Source: an uncultured Syntrophobacteraceae bacterium (lineage in GTDB: Bacteria; Desulfobacterota; Syntrophobacteria; Syntrophobacterales; Syntrophobacteraceae). Taken from it: DNA of 6,065 bases. Position numbers and translations under genes: made by a program. Positions within the stretch are counted from its first letter, which is position 1. Each line of letters starts with the position of its first letter. Shown in pieces: positions 1 through 5,863 of this stretch. The notes under the pieces were generated by a model. That model saw only the letters and a list, made by a program, of their open reading frames with translations. It searched no databases and was not told where the DNA came from. The stretch is from NCBI GenBank assembly GCA_937889795.1, contig CALBZH010000371.1:1-6065 (forward strand), given 5' to 3'.

Positions 1-83
1 CAAATTGAGGCACATAGCACGTGATTCAGACAACCCGAACCGAGTATGAGGAGCACCACAAGCCCCATGCTCCTCACGAGCAC
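1..83 (-). CDS. Possible 5' end of a secreted or membrane protein, cut by window edge
   Basis: On the minus strand a frame stays open from an ATG at 146 to the window edge. The best start inside it is a GTG at 83, preceded by an AAAGGA ribosome-binding site with a 9-nt spacer. The 27 visible codons read as a short basic stretch (MLVRSMG), a hydrophobic run (LVVLLIL) and then GSGC, which resembles a signal peptide, perhaps a loosely lipoprotein-type one (GSGC is not a strict lipobox). It lies downstream of the acyl-CoA synthetase on the same strand, separated by about 110 nt and a hairpin. The visible part is too short to assign a family. The third-position GC of the open frame is only moderate, so this could be a chance frame. 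Alternative starts are ATG at 68 (ribosome-binding site too close) and ATG at 146 (no ribosome-binding site seen). Confidence 0.27.
   Translation of the reverse strand, partial: MLVRSMGLVVLLILGSGCLNHVLCASI
47..76. repeat. 9-bp perfect inverted repeat
   Basis: TGAGGAGCA at 47-55 is exactly complementary to TGCTCCTCA at 68-76, with a 12-nt loop. No T-run follows on either strand, so it does not look like an intrinsic terminator. It falls inside the possible leftward partial gene, where it would cover codons of the hydrophobic segment, so it may simply be a by-product of coding sequence. Confidence 0.4.
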
Positions 84-152
84 AAACGAAGATCCTTTCT
101 CGAGGACGTCTTCGATTTTGACTAGTCCCACCGCTTTAGCCTGCATGCGATC

Positions 153-181
153 GACGGGGGCTCGCCCCGGCGGCCCCCGTC
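153..181 (-). terminator. GC-rich hairpin after the acyl-CoA synthetase stop
   Basis: GACGGGGG at 153-160 pairs perfectly with CCCCCGTC at 174-181 (8 bp), and the 13-nt loop contains further short GC complementarity. On the minus strand the hairpin begins about 13 nt after the TAG stop of the synthetase gene, which is where a terminator would sit. There is no run of T residues after it on the minus strand, so it is not a canonical intrinsic terminator. It could instead stabilise the 3' end of the transcript or cause partial termination. Confidence 0.4.
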
Positions 182-193
182 CGACGCGCTATC

Positions 194-2272
194 CTACAGG
201 GAAAGCAGCACACGGGCGTCGAGTGCAACCGCGCCGCTGCCGGCGTCGTCCAGGGCGACGGGGTTGAGGTCCAGCTCTTGAATGACGGGGAAGTGGTGTA
301 TCAGGAGGGACACTCGCTCCAAGATTCCCGCCGCTGCAGGGAGATCGGCCGCTTCCATTCCTCTGAATCGGCCAAGCAAGCGACTGCCGGCCAGCTCCCC
401 AAGCATGTCCAAGCCCGTCCTGCGATCGATCGGGGCAAGACGCATCCGGACATCCCTCAAAACCTCGACCATGACGCCTCCCAAACCGGCCAGCACGATC
501 GGCCCGAAAGACGCGTCCCGCTTGGCTCCAATGATGAGCTCCCGCCGGGCTGGAGCCATCCTTTGGACCACGATCCCGGAGACGTCCGCCGAAAGATCCC
601 GCAGTCGACGCCACTCCACCTCCAGACCTGCTTGATCCGCCACGTTCAGCGCGATGCCGCCCCGATCGGACTTGTGAAGGAGTGACGGAGCCACCGCCTT
701 CAGGGCCACCGGAAACCCCATCGCCTCAACCGCATCGCGCGCCTGCTCGAAGCTCCGGCTCATACGCCAGCGAATGGTCGGAACGCCAATCATCCCCAGC
801 AATTCCAGCGCCTCATGAAGAAGCGGCTGCCGGTTTTCGCGTTCGATGGAGCGAAGCCATCGCTCGATATCCTCGAGCGGCAAGCCGTCCGTTACCGCTC
901 CGATCCGTGCGGATTCCTCAGCCCTGTGCCGGCTCCACCGGCACTGGACGGAGAGGGCCCGTACCGCTTCGGTCGGCTCCACGAAAAAAGGAAGCTCCAG
1001 GTTCTTCTCCAGGAGCACCCGCTCATCGAGGGGAACCTCGACGACAACGGCCACGGGCTTCCCAACGCGGACCGAAAGCGCGGCAAGACTTTCCACCAGC
1101 TCCCGGGTGGCGTCACGCTCGCTCAGCATTTGTGAGACCTGAATGAACACGACCCCATCGATCCCATCCTGAGACAGGGCTTTCTCGACAACGCTGTAGT
1201 AGAAGGAAACGTCGTAGACATCCCCGAGATCCAACGGATTGTCGGACCGGATAACCCCGGAGCGACCTCGACTGTGCGCGTCAGCCAGGATCTCCGCTCC
1301 GAGGCTTGGCAGCTCAAATCCATAGCGGGCACACGCATCGGCCGCGACCACGGCATGCCCTCCCGAACGGGAGATGACGGCGAGTCTGTTCCCCGCAAGC
1401 CTCGGCAGCGACAGACCTTTCACCGCATTGATCGCCTCCGACACGGACCGGACCCTCACGATGCCGCATTCCTGGCAGACCGCATCGACGACGCCATCGT
1501 CCGCGGCCAGAGCCGCCGTGTGCGATTGAGCAATGGTACGGCTGAGCGAGCTGACGTTCGACTTATGAAGCACGATGGGCTTGGCACATCGTCGGGCTAG
1601 GTCCGCAAGCAGACGCCCCCTCTTGATGTCCTCCAGATACAGATAGATGACATCGGTATCGGGGTCTTCCGCGAGATAGGCCAAGAAGTCAGCTTCATCC
1701 GAGCAGCGCTTGTTGCCCATGCTGACAAGCTTGCTCACCCCAACTCCTGACGTGGACAGTCTTTCGGCAAGCGATAGCCCAACGCCCCCGCTCTGGGCGC
1801 ATACCCCGACGGATCCTTTCCGATATGGGCTTGGCAGAGCCACGAACGGCGTGTAAAGACCGTTGGCCGTATTGAGGATGCCGATGCAGTTGGGCCCGAC
1901 GAACCGGATGCCGTACCGGGAGCACGTCTCGACAATCGCGCGGTCAAGCGCTTCCCCTTCCGCTCCGAGCTCTTGAAACCCTCCGGACTGGATCACGGCC
2001 CATCGCGTCCCCTTCTGGCCACACTGGTCGAGAATATCGGGGATGAAACGAGCCGGGGTGAGGATCACCGCCAAGTCCGGTCGGCCCGGCAGCTCCGCGA
2101 CCGATGCGCAAATGCGATGCCCGAAAACCTCCCCACCACGAGGTCCAACCGCATAAACCTGGCCCCCATAGCCGAAGCTCACCAGGTTGCTCAGGATGTT
2201 CTTCCCCAAATTGTCCTCGGACTCGGAAACCCCGACCACGACGATGGACTCCGCACGGAATAAGCCGTTCAT
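194..2272 (-). CDS. Acyl-CoA synthetase (NDP-forming), fused alpha-beta type
   Basis: This enzyme family interconverts a carboxylic acid, CoA and ATP with acyl-CoA, ADP and phosphate through a phosphohistidine, in the cytoplasm; acetyl-CoA synthetase (ADP-forming) is the model. The 692-aa protein has the usual domain order and about the usual length (near 700). A CoA-binding Rossmann domain begins at SIVVVG (residues 9-14). GPNCIG lies at 126-131 and AQSGG at 159-163. The SHTAAL loop has His251 as the likely phosphohistidine; most relatives have Gly rather than the first Ala. A second ligase-type domain starts near ISRSGG (300-305). The C-terminal ATP-grasp carries GFPVALK (519-525), LHKSD (532-536), GLGGVMVEV (596-604) and ELDLNP (666-671). 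I chose the ATG at 2272 because AAGGGAGGGG lies directly upstream and homology begins there; the frame runs open to 2467, but that extension looks non-coding. The acid substrate cannot be read from sequence. Its pairing with an aldehyde dehydrogenase in the window suggests a short-chain, branched or aromatic acid pathway (inference). Confidence 0.95.
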   Translation of the reverse strand: MNGLFRAESIVVVGVSESEDNLGKNILSNLVSFGYGGQVYAVGPRGGEVFGHRICASVAELPGRPDLAVILTPARFIPDILDQCGQKGTRWAVIQSGGFQELGAEGEALDRAIVETCSRYGIRFVGPNCIGILNTANGLYTPFVALPSPYRKGSVGVCAQSGGVGLSLAERLSTSGVGVSKLVSMGNKRCSDEADFLAYLAEDPDTDVIYLYLEDIKRGRLLADLARRCAKPIVLHKSNVSSLSRTIAQSHTAALAADDGVVDAVCQECGIVRVRSVSEAINAVKGLSLPRLAGNRLAVISRSGGHAVVAADACARYGFELPSLGAEILADAHSRGRSGVIRSDNPLDLGDVYDVSFYYSVVEKALSQDGIDGVVFIQVSQMLSERDATRELVESLAALSVRVGKPVAVVVEVPLDERVLLEKNLELPFFVEPTEAVRALSVQCRWSRHRAEESARIGAVTDGLPLEDIERWLRSIERENRQPLLHEALELLGMIGVPTIRWRMSRSFEQARDAVEAMGFPVALKAVAPSLLHKSDRGGIALNVADQAGLEVEWRRLRDLSADVSGIVVQRMAPARRELIIGAKRDASFGPIVLAGLGGVMVEVLRDVRMRLAPIDRRTGLDMLGELAGSRLLGRFRGMEAADLPAAAGILERVSLLIHHFPVIQELDLNPVALDDAGSGAVALDARVLLSL

Positions 2273-2283
2273 ACCCCTCCCTT
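2273..2283 (-). promoter_or_regulatory. Ribosome-binding site that fixes the synthetase start
   Basis: On the minus strand AAGGGAGGGGT lies immediately before the ATG at 2272. It is a long purine-rich Shine-Dalgarno match and supports this start over the upstream in-frame alternatives reaching to 2467. No clear sigma-70 promoter was seen close upstream, so the gene may be read from further up (through the small frame at 2364-2570) or from an unrecognised promoter. Confidence 0.7.
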
Positions 2284-2363
2284 GTCCTCGTTGATTGGTT
2301 TGGACAGGAGACTGCGGAAACACAGCCTCCCTTCTCCTGACAGACCCGCCAGCCCCGCAATCG

Positions 2364-2570
2364 CTAGAATGGAAGCTCGGCGCACGCCTGATCAAGAGAG
2401 CCCAGATGCCAGCTTCCCATTTCATCAAACGGGCTTCGCTCGTCCAGAACGCGCTCCCAGCAGTCATCCATGGGGTCCCTCATCGTCACTTCCTTGTAAG
2501 TGCTCTCGCTCTTCATGGCCAAGCTCCCTTCGTGCTCGTTGCTGAATTGCCACCATTCCATCCGCCTCAT
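2364..2570 (-). CDS. Possible small protein of 68 aa upstream of the synthetase
   Basis: I do not recognise this product. The frame starts at an ATG at 2570 with CGGAG and a 6-nt spacer upstream. Other in-frame starts are TTG at 2594 and ATG at 2561. It ends at a TAG at 2364-2366, leaving 91 nt to the synthetase ATG on the same strand, so the two could be co-transcribed. Roughly 70% of its codons end in G or C, like the neighbouring real genes, and its composition is protein-like: acidic, with several Trp (MEWWQF, DDCWERV, GSWHLG), two Cys and no low-complexity arginine or proline runs. No membrane segment or metal-binding Cys motif is seen. Competing frames cross the same stretch: a minus-strand frame at 2464-2685 and a plus-strand frame at 2295-2681 from a TTG. 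Neither has as good a start signal. It could be a genuine small accessory protein, a decayed gene remnant or a chance frame. Confidence 0.35.
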   Translation of the reverse strand: MRRMEWWQFSNEHEGSLAMKSESTYKEVTMRDPMDDCWERVLDERSPFDEMGSWHLGSLDQACAELPF

Positions 2571-2660
2571 CCGCTGCTCCGCTCCAAATATCAAGATTCA
2601 TGCCTTCGCAAGGGAATGAGGAAACACGCCATCTGGGGCCGGGCCGAGCCAGAATTGCCT

Positions 2661-2724
2661 GACGAATGTAGAATTTATTAGACATCTATTGTAGAAAGCA
2701 GATAGAATAAAATCTACATTCGAC
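2661..2724. promoter_or_regulatory. AT-rich inverted repeat, likely operator or activator site
   Basis: The arm at 2661-2679 and the reverse complement of 2706-2724 agree at 17 of 19 positions; the inner 17 bp (2663-2679 against 2706-2722) match at 16. The core reads CGAATGTAGA followed by an AT-rich end. The 26-nt centre and both arms are far richer in A/T than the flanking sequence. The arms bracket the -35 and -10 candidates of the regulator promoter, and the island lies about 50 bp before the regulator start, so a dimeric DNA-binding protein acting here could control the regulator. It could also serve as an upstream activator site for the leftward genes. Binding by the product of the neighbouring gene is a guess. 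A very small inserted element is possible, but no target duplication flanks it. Confidence 0.6.
2679..2708 (+). promoter_or_regulatory. Candidate sigma-70 promoter of the regulator gene
   Basis: TAGACA at 2679-2684 (5/6 to TTGACA) and TAGAAT at 2703-2708 (5/6 to TATAAT) are separated by 18 bp in the most AT-rich part of the window. Transcription would start near 2715, giving a leader of roughly 58 nt before the GTG at 2773. Both hexamers overlap the edges of the inverted repeat, so a protein bound to either arm would be expected to block or alter polymerase binding. Confidence 0.5.
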
Positions 2725-2757
2725 ATCCATTGGATTCGGCTGCAATTCTCTTCCTGG

Positions 2758-2763
2758 AAGGAG
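2758..2763 (+). promoter_or_regulatory. Ribosome-binding site favouring a GTG start for the regulator
   Basis: AAGGAG sits 9 nt before the GTG at 2773. The first ATG in frame, at 2791, would leave a 27-nt spacer and has no better site of its own, so the GTG start is preferred. Confidence 0.7.
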
Positions 2764-2772
2764 CGGGTTACC

Positions 2773-4197
2773 GTGGAAGCCTTGAATTTCATGCGAGTGC
2801 CACCCCGATTGCTGCAGGCCGTTTTGGACAACCCCTTTGAGGGCATGGTCATCATCGATGACCAAGGCGTTATCTGGCACTTCAGCAAGGCGAACGAGCC
2901 CTTCTACGGCATCACGGCCGAGGAGGCGATGGGACGCCACATTCGTGATGTGGTTCCCTCGAGCAGTCTGCCCGAGGTGGTTCGAAGCGGCAAGCCCGTC
3001 TTGGGAGACACATTCGACATCAACGGGCGCAAGGTCATCGTCAACAACTATCCCATCAGGCTTGGGGAAACGATCATCGGTGCGGTCGGCAAGATGATCT
3101 TCCATAATCTCAACGCCTTTGTCGCCCTCAAGCACAAGATCGGGGAGCTCGAGAGCACCGTGCGCCGCTACGAGCAGGAGATTCGGGCCATCTACCGCGC
3201 CCGGTACTCCTTCGAGGACGTCGTCGGCAGAAGCGACAAGCTGTACCACGCCAAGGACGCGGCCCGCAGACTCGCCGCCTCCCCAAGCCCTGTTCTGCTG
3301 ACGGGCGAGAGCGGCACGGGCAAGGAAATCTTCGCTCACGCCATCCATCAGGCGAGCTCCAGGCGAGACCATTCGTTCATTCGGGTCAATTGCGCTTCCA
3401 TCCCCGCTGAGCTTTTCGAATCCGAGCTTTTCGGCTACCGGGCTGGGGCCTTCACCGGCGCCCTCAAGTCCGGAAAACCGGGCAAGTTCGAGCTGGCTCA
3501 CCGGGGGACCATCTTCCTGGACGAGATCGGGGAGCTGCCGCTCACGCTGCAGGCAAAGCTCCTACGAGTGCTCCAAGAAAAGGAGATCGAGCCTCTGGGC
3601 GCCGACAGTCCCAAGAGCATCGACTTTCGGGTGATCGCGGCCACGAACCGCGACCTCGAGGAGCGCGTGAAGGCGGACTACTTCCGCCGGGATCTTTTCT
3701 ACCGGCTGAACGTCATCACCATCCAATTGCCGCCCCTGCGGGAGATCCCCGAGGACATCCCCGTGCTTGCCGACCATTTCCTGACAAAGCTCCGACAGCG
3801 CATCGCCAGCCCAGCGGTCGGAATCGCGCCTGAGGTGATGAGCCTTTTTCTGGCATACGACTGGCCGGGAAACGTGCGCGAGCTCGAAAACGTCATGGAG
3901 CGCGCCCTTGCCCTCTGCCAAGGAAGCACGATCGAGCTCGGCCATCTTCCCAAGAGCATTGTGCGACCCCAATCCGTATCTCATCCGGAGACCCGGGCAA
4001 CACGTCAGGAGGACGATCGCCTGTCCTTTTCGGTGGGCGACGCGGAAAAAGAGCAGCTCCTAGAAGCGCTGCGGCGCGCTCGTGGCAACCGGACGGAGGC
4101 GGCCGCCCTGCTCAACATCCACCGCACAACCCTCTATTTCAGACTCAAGAAATACGGCATCGACTTTGCCGACATCGGCGCTCGGCGCAGGCGCTGA
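2773..4197 (+). CDS. Sigma-54-dependent transcriptional activator with PAS sensor
   Basis: This 474-aa cytoplasmic activator is of the NtrC/bacterial enhancer-binding class, with a PAS domain in place of a phospho-receiver. The PAS domain spans about residues 12-112 and probably binds a small ligand or cofactor. A predicted coiled-coil linker (about 115-145) leads to the AAA+ domain. That domain has Walker A GESGTGKE (178-185), the sigma-54 contact loop GAFTGA (225-230), Walker B IFLDE (247-251), an FRRDLFYRLNV segment (304-314) with the likely arginine finger and WPGNVREL (364-371). The C-terminus is a Fis-type helix-turn-helix (about 425-463, with GNRTEAA and RTTLYFRLKKYG). Every motif needed for ATP hydrolysis and sigma-54 remodelling is intact, so it should be functional. 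It is divergent from the synthetase and convergent with the aldehyde dehydrogenase, which points to local control of a catabolic function. The ligand is unknown. The start is GTG at 2773. Confidence 0.96.
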   Translation: MEALNFMRVPPRLLQAVLDNPFEGMVIIDDQGVIWHFSKANEPFYGITAEEAMGRHIRDVVPSSSLPEVVRSGKPVLGDTFDINGRKVIVNNYPIRLGETIIGAVGKMIFHNLNAFVALKHKIGELESTVRRYEQEIRAIYRARYSFEDVVGRSDKLYHAKDAARRLAASPSPVLLTGESGTGKEIFAHAIHQASSRRDHSFIRVNCASIPAELFESELFGYRAGAFTGALKSGKPGKFELAHRGTIFLDEIGELPLTLQAKLLRVLQEKEIEPLGADSPKSIDFRVIAATNRDLEERVKADYFRRDLFYRLNVITIQLPPLREIPEDIPVLADHFLTKLRQRIASPAVGIAPEVMSLFLAYDWPGNVRELENVMERALALCQGSTIELGHLPKSIVRPQSVSHPETRATRQEDDRLSFSVGDAEKEQLLEALRRARGNRTEAAALLNIHRTTLYFRLKKYGIDFADIGARRRR

Positions 4198-4411
4198 CCG
4201 GTCTCACTCCCGATACGACGGTCCAGAAGGACACACGCCGCCCAATTCCCCTCTTGAACCAATCTGCGCAGGCGGAGATGCAGGCATCCACCTGTCGATC
4301 GCGATCCCCCGAGCTTGTAGCGAAGCACCCGTTGAGGCGCTCACTCATCGCAACGACTTCAACCCCTGCGGCGAGTCATTTGTCGCACGAAAGAAGGGCA
4401 CCGAAGTAGGC
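4198..4411. other. Convergent intergenic gap, no clear terminator
   Basis: This 214-bp stretch separates the 3' ends of the regulator and aldehyde dehydrogenase genes. Only weak stems are present: GATG/CATC around 4277-4288, a GCGA/TCGC pair around 4374-4389, and a 10-bp palindrome GATCGCGATC at 4297-4306. None is followed by a T-run, so no bidirectional terminator can be called. No coding frame here is convincing. Confidence 0.5.
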
Positions 4412-5686
4412 TTATCCCTTCCCCAATGGCTGAGACGTCTCGACACTCAGCAGCTTCGGGCCCTGTTTCAGGCGGAATTCCCCTTCGACCGTCTCCCAAA
4501 TCCAACCGGAATACCCATAGCCCCCAACTGGTTTCGTCACAAACGAGCCGCGCCAGGTCGTGCTTCTGGCTTCATTGCAGGCTACCGTACCGAACGTTCC
4601 AAAGGTGTAGTCGGCGACGGGATGGCAGTAATCACCGCCTCGCAGGGAATCAGCCGCTTGCCGCGCCTCTTCGCCCCCGAAAACCGCCGCCCGAAGCGCG
4701 TACTTGTGGTTCTTCGCGCGCACCAGGACCTCATCCATGGACCCAAACGGCGACGTAAAGGCGACCGGTCCGAACACCTCCTCGCGCATGCCCAGCATCT
4801 CGTCCGTCGCATCCCGAAGAACCGTGGGCTGGATGAGATTTCCATTGATCCTGCCGCCCACGAGAATCCGGGCACCCTTTCGCACGGCCTCGTCCAGCTG
4901 CTCCCGAATGCGGTGTACGGCGAGGTCGCTCACAACCGGTGCGACGTCGGTCCTCTCGTCTTCGGGGGCCCCCACCCGGAGTCGCTTCACCCGCTCGACG
5001 AACAGCTCCAGAAACGCGTCGTAAAGAGATTCATGGATGAAGATGCGCTTGGGCGCCGTGCAGGTCTGCCCCGAATACATGAACTTTCCCGCCATCAGAT
5101 CGCTCAGCGCAAGCTCGAGGTCGGCGTCGGGGAAGACGATGAACGGATCCGATCCGGGACCTTCAAAGACAAGCTTCTTGCCGCTCGAACGGAAAGCTTC
5201 CGCGTAGGGCAGGATGTTCTCATCGAATCCGAAGACCACGACCGTCGAAACCTCCGGGTCCTCCAGGGACGCTTCGATAAAGCTCCTGCCGCTGCCCCCG
5301 TAAAACGTGATCGCATCCCCGAAGATCGGCCGGTACATGCTTTCCGTGAGCTCCATGAGCTTCCTCCCCTTGGAGGAAAACTTCACGCGCACCCGGTTCC
5401 CGACCAGGAAAATGGAAGTGATGGTGGTGTTCAGCCAGGCGCTTCCATTGTAGGAGAGCATGAGCGAAACACTGGAGCCGGTGCCGCCGAGAGGGGCCCT
5501 GGCCGCCAGTAAGCCTTCCGTTTCCTGGAACCGCCTGAGATTCTCTTGGACGAGATCCACCTCCGTGCGGCTGTCTTTCACGGTGAATCGCAGCTCCTTC
5601 ACGGCCAGATCGACAATGGCCTCCCGATTCTTCCCAATGACTTCCGCAAGCGAGACAATCTGGTCCAATCTCTGGCTGAAAGACAT
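4412..5686 (-). CDS. Aldehyde dehydrogenase family protein, short divergent form
   Basis: Members of this family oxidise an aldehyde to an acid with NAD(P)+, or in some branches form or reduce acyl-CoA. The protein is 424 aa, against about 450-500 for typical members, and the shortfall is at the N-terminus. Visible active-site equivalents are Asn80 (in LSYNGS, the position of the usual WN motif), Lys102 (VKFSS, cofactor-binding Lys), Glu175 (LVFEGPG, replacing the usual LELGG), the nucleophile Cys209 in SGQTC (205-209), and Glu303 in REEVFGPV (301-308). The C-terminal loop KPVGGYGYSGW (385-395) replaces the usual PFGGxKxSG. The ATG at 5686 has AGAGG with a 6-nt spacer. The retained Glu favours a hydrolytic dehydrogenase over the acylating type, which usually lacks it, but the altered loop leaves the reaction open. 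It is convergent with the regulator gene. It may act in the same pathway as the NDP-forming synthetase (inference). Confidence 0.9.
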   Translation of the reverse strand: MSFSQRLDQIVSLAEVIGKNREAIVDLAVKELRFTVKDSRTEVDLVQENLRRFQETEGLLAARAPLGGTGSSVSLMLSYNGSAWLNTTITSIFLVGNRVRVKFSSKGRKLMELTESMYRPIFGDAITFYGGSGRSFIEASLEDPEVSTVVVFGFDENILPYAEAFRSSGKKLVFEGPGSDPFIVFPDADLELALSDLMAGKFMYSGQTCTAPKRIFIHESLYDAFLELFVERVKRLRVGAPEDERTDVAPVVSDLAVHRIREQLDEAVRKGARILVGGRINGNLIQPTVLRDATDEMLGMREEVFGPVAFTSPFGSMDEVLVRAKNHKYALRAAVFGGEEARQAADSLRGGDYCHPVADYTFGTFGTVACNEARSTTWRGSFVTKPVGGYGYSGWIWETVEGEFRLKQGPKLLSVETSQPLGKG

Positions 5687-5687
5687 G

Positions 5688-5701
5688 GCAAACCTCTTTG
5701 C
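5688..5701 (-). promoter_or_regulatory. Small hairpin with the aldehyde dehydrogenase RBS in its loop
   Basis: GCAAA at 5688-5692 and TTTGC at 5697-5701 form a perfect 5-bp stem with a 4-nt loop. On the minus strand the loop is GAGG, the core of the ribosome-binding site for the ATG at 5686. A stem this short and A/T-rich is only weakly stable; it may be coincidental or may slightly tune translation. Confidence 0.3.
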
Positions 5702-5741
5702 ACCATGAAAGCGCCGACCGAGAGTGCCACTCGCCGCTCAT

Positions 5742-5759
5742 GGAGTCTTCTGGGACTCC
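5742..5759 (-). repeat. 6-bp perfect hairpin in the aldehyde dehydrogenase leader
   Basis: GGAGTC at 5742-5747 pairs with GACTCC at 5754-5759 across a 6-nt loop. It would lie in the untranslated leader if transcription starts near 5828. No T-run follows and no known riboswitch or leader-peptide arrangement is recognised. Confidence 0.3.
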
Positions 5760-5834
5760 CGCCGCGGATAACCTCCGCTACGGTCATGCCTCTGGTTGAT
5801 CATCATGCTCTGGGAAGCGCGCTGGATGGACCTG

Positions 5835-5863
5835 ATTATGGCAAACCGAGGACAGAGGTGCAA
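5835..5863 (-). promoter_or_regulatory. Candidate extended -10 sigma-70 promoter for aldehyde dehydrogenase
   Basis: On the minus strand TTGCAC (5863-5858, TTG conserved) is followed after exactly 17 bp by CATAAT (5840-5835, 5/6 to TATAAT). TGC directly before the -10 hexamer gives an extended -10 element. Transcription would begin near 5828, leaving a leader of about 140 nt before the ATG at 5686. This is the best promoter match upstream of the gene and suggests it need not depend on sigma-54. Confidence 0.45.

Noticed and set aside
2273..2467. N-terminal extension of the synthetase up to an ATG at 2467
   Set aside because: The extra 65 residues resemble no part of the family, and the strong ribosome-binding site is at the ATG at 2272.
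2541..2554. Minus-strand GG-N10-GC site upstream of the synthetase as a sigma-54 promoter
   Set aside because: Only the invariant dinucleotides match; the rest of both elements departs from consensus. Sites at 2314-2327 and 2375-2388 were rejected for the same reason.
2295..2681. 128-codon plus-strand frame between the synthetase and regulator
   Set aside because: It starts at a TTG without a clear ribosome-binding site, has no recognisable motif, and competes with the better-supported small minus-strand frame.
2661..2724. The inverted repeat as a miniature transposable element
   Set aside because: At 64 bp it is very small, no flanking direct duplication is seen, and no second copy occurs in the window; a regulatory site is the simpler reading.
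2686..3501. 271-codon open frame on the minus strand
   Set aside because: It is antisense to the PAS and AAA+ coding sequence of the regulator, with no recognisable protein; the plus-strand gene carries all the conserved motifs.
4082..5512. 476-codon open frame on the plus strand
   Set aside because: It lies antisense to most of the aldehyde dehydrogenase and overlaps the regulator's C-terminus. It has no ribosome-binding site and no recognisable domain, and it crosses the non-coding gap; it is a shadow frame typical of GC-rich genes.
5715..5729. TGGCAC on the minus strand upstream of the aldehyde dehydrogenase, resembling a -24 element
   Set aside because: The matching GC of a -12 element is not at the required 10-bp distance; sigma-54 spacing is strict.
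5777..5790. GG-N10-GC site on the minus strand (AGGCATG, then TAGC) as a -24/-12 promoter
   Set aside because: Spacing is right, but the -12 element is poor, and several sites of similar quality occur nearby by chance in this GC-rich stretch.
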